From Cyanodermella asteris (lineage: Eukaryota > Ascomycota > Lecanoromycetes > Ostropales > Stictidaceae), in the NCBI GenBank assembly GCA_900618795.1, contig UYJD01000004.1, positions 1,570,347-1,634,346 of the forward strand: a stretch of 64,000 nt of DNA. The letters are read 5' to 3'. This document shows positions 61,653 through 64,000 of the stretch, in pieces. The position numbers were made by a program, and so were the translations under genes. The notes under the pieces were generated by a model. That model was not told the DNA's origin. It saw nothing but the letters and a program-made list of their open reading frames with translations, and did no database searches. The first letter of the stretch is position 1; each line of letters begins with the position of its first letter.

Positions 61653-64000
61653 ATGGCTGTCAACCGACCGACCAACCCCAAGCTCAAGGAGCAGGATGTC
61701 AACCAGAAGCTCCAGCTTTTCGGCATCTACGAGGCTTTCTCCAACGGGAAAGCTCCCTCGAACCAGCAGATCGACATCGCTTTGAACTCCGCGCTGGCCT
61801 CGCGAGCACTCTCCAAGCCTTCTGACCGCTTGTCCGCCGAGGGCAAGAAGCTGGTCGCTGATCTGCGCGACGTCATTGAGAAGGCCAAGACACTGCTGCT
61901 TACCAAGAACGAAGGCGAGCTTCTCCAGGACTTCATCTGGCGCGCTCAGCACATTGACGGCGGCGCCGCAAAGGGTGCTAAGATCGCTGCCCCGACCGAC
62001 AAGGAGACGGCCAAGCAGCATGGCAACCAGGCTCTGGACGGCCTGCGAACACTCGGTACCTTGCTTCTCTCCAACGGCCAATTCCGCAAGCTCCTCAGCG
62101 ATGCTACCGTTCTCATCCGCGACATGGCAGGCGATGCTGCGCAAAAGGCTGCCGAGAAGGTCAACCCTGATGACGACCGCCTCAAGACCATCGACGAGCC
62201 TGCCCCAGATAACACCTGGCACGAGGTTCCTGATCTGTCCAAGGACAACATCAAGAATGTTGCGAAAGAGCAGTACAACAAGACGGTTGGCGTCAACAAG
62301 GAGGATGTCAAGGCTGCCGCTGCTACCGCGGACCAGACCAACGACCCCAACGCTGCCGCAAACGCGCTGCAGGAGCGCTCCAACCTTTCTGAGGAGGACA
62401 AGAACCGCTTGCAAGGTGCCAAGGATGCCGCTGCTGAAAAGACTAAGAACTACCTCTCTGAGAAGATGCCCAAGGAGCGTCGCGAGCAGACCATTTGGAG
62501 ATTGAAGAAGATGTTGGTCGAGATCCAGGGCCACCAGGACTACCAAAACGCCATCAACACCCTCCTCTACCTCGCCGAGACCTACACTGGCCATGCCAAG
62601 AACGTTGTCGACCAGACCACTGGTACCGTTAAGGATGCGCACTCTTCCGACGACGCTCTCGCCACCGCCGAGGCCGACCTCAAGACTTTGATTGAGCGAT
62701 TCGCCAACTCCACTTCGTCCGAGGATCTCTTCGAGGCTATTAACAACATCTACCTTGACGCTGACCGCGACCCTGAGCTCAAGAACTGGTTCAAGCACCT
62801 TGACACTTACATCCGCGCATGCCTCAAGGAGCAAGGCTACGTCCTCACCGACAAGGCCAACGATGAGGCCAACCAGATCGAGGAGCAGGGCCGCTTCCTC
62901 CTCCGCGAGCGCTACCGTGACCACGTTGACCGCATCATTGATGAGTTCAAGTTCCTCGGCGACCAGTTCGAGGCCGACCCATTGAACAAGACTTTCGGCC
63001 TCTCAGTCAAGAAGCTGTTCGACGATCTAGGAAACGACGAGAACGGCAAGCCTACCTTCAAGCCTCATCTTGTTAAGGACTTGACAGATGTCATCATCCC
63101 CGCGTTCTTCGAGCACGTCCGCTACGTGCCTATCCCTCGCATTGAGTACTCTGACCCTATGATCGATGCCATTGTCGAGAACTTGATCATCGAGAGCGAC
63201 AACCTCTTCCCCAACGAGCTCGAAATCCAGAGCGACAACTACTTCAAGTGGGGCCGTAAGAAGGTTGCCTCTCGCAACAAGAACAAGTTCAGGATTGCCG
63301 TCTCTGGTGTGCAGATGGACTTGAAGGATGTCAGCTACTACATCCACAAGAAGACCGGCTTCCCCTCGATCAAGGATAAGGGTGTCATGGACATCTTCAT
63401 GGGAGGCTCCGGCTTCAGCTTCGATGTCGCTCTCGAGACCGCTGACAAGACCGACCGTGCCCATTTCTTCAAGGTTACAAAGGTCAAGGTCGACATCAAG
63501 AACCTGAAGTTGAAGATGAAGCAGAGCAACCACAAGCTCCTGTTCAACATCTTCAAGCCGACTCTGATGGGTGTCGTCAAGCCTGCCTTGACCAAGGTCA
63601 TTGAGAAGCAGATCAAGGACAGCATCGAGAAGGGTGACGCCTTTGCCCACGAGATCAAGTTGGAGGCCGACAAGGCCGCCAAGGAGATCCAGAACGATCC
63701 GGAGAACGCCCCCAACGTCTACAAGCGCTACTACGACGCTTTCCAGAAACGCATTGCCGAGGGCAAGCAGAAGACTGAAAGCGTTGTCAGCGACAAGAAG
63801 GCCAACGTGGCCGTCACACAGCACGATAGCATCTTCAAGAACATCAAGCTCCCCGGCGGCATCTCCACCAAGGCCACCGAATACAAGGAACTCGCTGCCC
63901 AGGGCGAGCGCTGGCAGAGCCCGATCTTCGGTCTCGGCAGCGCACCGGCAAGCACCTCTCTGCCAAAGGCATCCGCCATCACCCGGAAGCCCCACCAGGC
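61653..64000 (+). CDS. HAM1-like protein (DUF5923 / DUF4449), 3' end outside window
   Basis: Starts at ATG 61653 (CATAATGGC) and stays open for 782 codons to the window edge with no intron. The N-terminal half (MAVNRPTNPKLKEQDVNQKLQLFGIYEAF...; QTIWRLKKMLVEIQGHQDYQ; ERYRDHVDRIIDEFKFLGDQF) resembles the HAM1-like N domain DUF5923. The part from PRIEYSDPMIDAIVENLIIESDNLFPN through KWGRKKVASRNKNKF and DVSYYIHKKTGFPSIKDKGVMDIF resembles the C domain DUF4449, related to BPI/TULIP-type lipid-binding folds and found in proteins such as S. pombe SPAC32A11.02c. A role in lipid binding is inferred from the fold. Very regular codon use (GAG, AAG, GTC, CTC) suggests high expression and produces long antisense open frames. 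Confidence 0.85.
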   Translation, partial: MAVNRPTNPKLKEQDVNQKLQLFGIYEAFSNGKAPSNQQIDIALNSALASRALSKPSDRLSAEGKKLVADLRDVIEKAKTLLLTKNEGELLQDFIWRAQHIDGGAAKGAKIAAPTDKETAKQHGNQALDGLRTLGTLLLSNGQFRKLLSDATVLIRDMAGDAAQKAAEKVNPDDDRLKTIDEPAPDNTWHEVPDLSKDNIKNVAKEQYNKTVGVNKEDVKAAAATADQTNDPNAAANALQERSNLSEEDKNRLQGAKDAAAEKTKNYLSEKMPKERREQTIWRLKKMLVEIQGHQDYQNAINTLLYLAETYTGHAKNVVDQTTGTVKDAHSSDDALATAEADLKTLIERFANSTSSEDLFEAINNIYLDADRDPELKNWFKHLDTYIRACLKEQGYVLTDKANDEANQIEEQGRFLLRERYRDHVDRIIDEFKFLGDQFEADPLNKTFGLSVKKLFDDLGNDENGKPTFKPHLVKDLTDVIIPAFFEHVRYVPIPRIEYSDPMIDAIVENLIIESDNLFPNELEIQSDNYFKWGRKKVASRNKNKFRIAVSGVQMDLKDVSYYIHKKTGFPSIKDKGVMDIFMGGSGFSFDVALETADKTDRAHFFKVTKVKVDIKNLKLKMKQSNHKLLFNIFKPTLMGVVKPALTKVIEKQIKDSIEKGDAFAHEIKLEADKAAKEIQNDPENAPNVYKRYYDAFQKRIAEGKQKTESVVSDKKANVAVTQHDSIFKNIKLPGGISTKATEYKELAAQGERWQSPIFGLGSAPASTSLPKASAITRKPHQ

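Noticed and set aside
61638-62924. Antisense open frame of 428 codons opposite the HAM1-like gene (and 63027-63995, 322 codons)
   Set aside because: It is Val/Leu/Gly-rich, has no domain, and results from the strong GAG/AAG/CTC codon bias of the plus-strand gene, which has clear family motifs.

Overview
The window looks like chromosomal DNA of a filamentous ascomycete (Pezizomycotina, probably Dothideomycetes; the class is inferred only from overall gene style). It has short GT-AG introns (44-236 bp), CTAAC/CTGAC-like branch sites, fungal-specific genes (Mdm34, ENA-type P-ATPase, HAM1-like protein) and intergenic spaces of 0.3-4 kb. One assembly gap (Ns, 49017-49330) is present. I saw no rRNA, tRNA, CRISPR array, retroelement or virus-like element.

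Left third (1-18.4 kb) is mostly housekeeping. It holds the 3' end of a 1-acyl-glycerol-3-phosphate acyltransferase gene, a serine beta-lactamase-like hydrolase, a small mitochondrial-type protein, an FAD monooxygenase, cohesin SMC3 and, divergent from it, the RIO1 kinase. A small non-autonomous DNA transposon (MITE-like, 9069-9384) with 27-bp terminal inverted repeats and TA ends lies between the monooxygenase and SMC3.

The region 18.4-30 kb is accessory. It holds a Thr/Pro-rich secreted protein whose tail looks frameshifted, two small secreted proteins, a GNAT acetyltransferase with two in-frame stops and the decayed 3' part of a cytochrome P450. A head-to-tail array of four divergent paralogs of an unrecognised family follows (24793-29963). 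Three of the four carry a CACGTG site 254-257 bp upstream of the start codon. This array is the most interesting object in the window.

The region 30-47.6 kb contains the ERMES subunit Mdm34, a free-standing adenylation-domain protein, an EF-hand NADPH oxidase-like flavocytochrome with frame problems near its C-terminus, and a two-exon protein with C-terminal membrane segments. A broken alpha/beta hydrolase, a VOC-fold dioxygenase-like protein and an ENA-type sodium P-ATPase follow.

The right end (47.6-64 kb) has three poorly characterised proteins (one F-box-like with a possible myristoylation start), a RING/RGG/SR-rich nuclear-type protein in four exons, a 4-kb gene-free stretch, and the first 782 codons of a HAM1-like (DUF5923/DUF4449) protein that runs off the window.

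Genes here are mostly independent units. The only clear local group is the tandem paralog array, set in a neighbourhood of secreted-protein genes and decayed genes.
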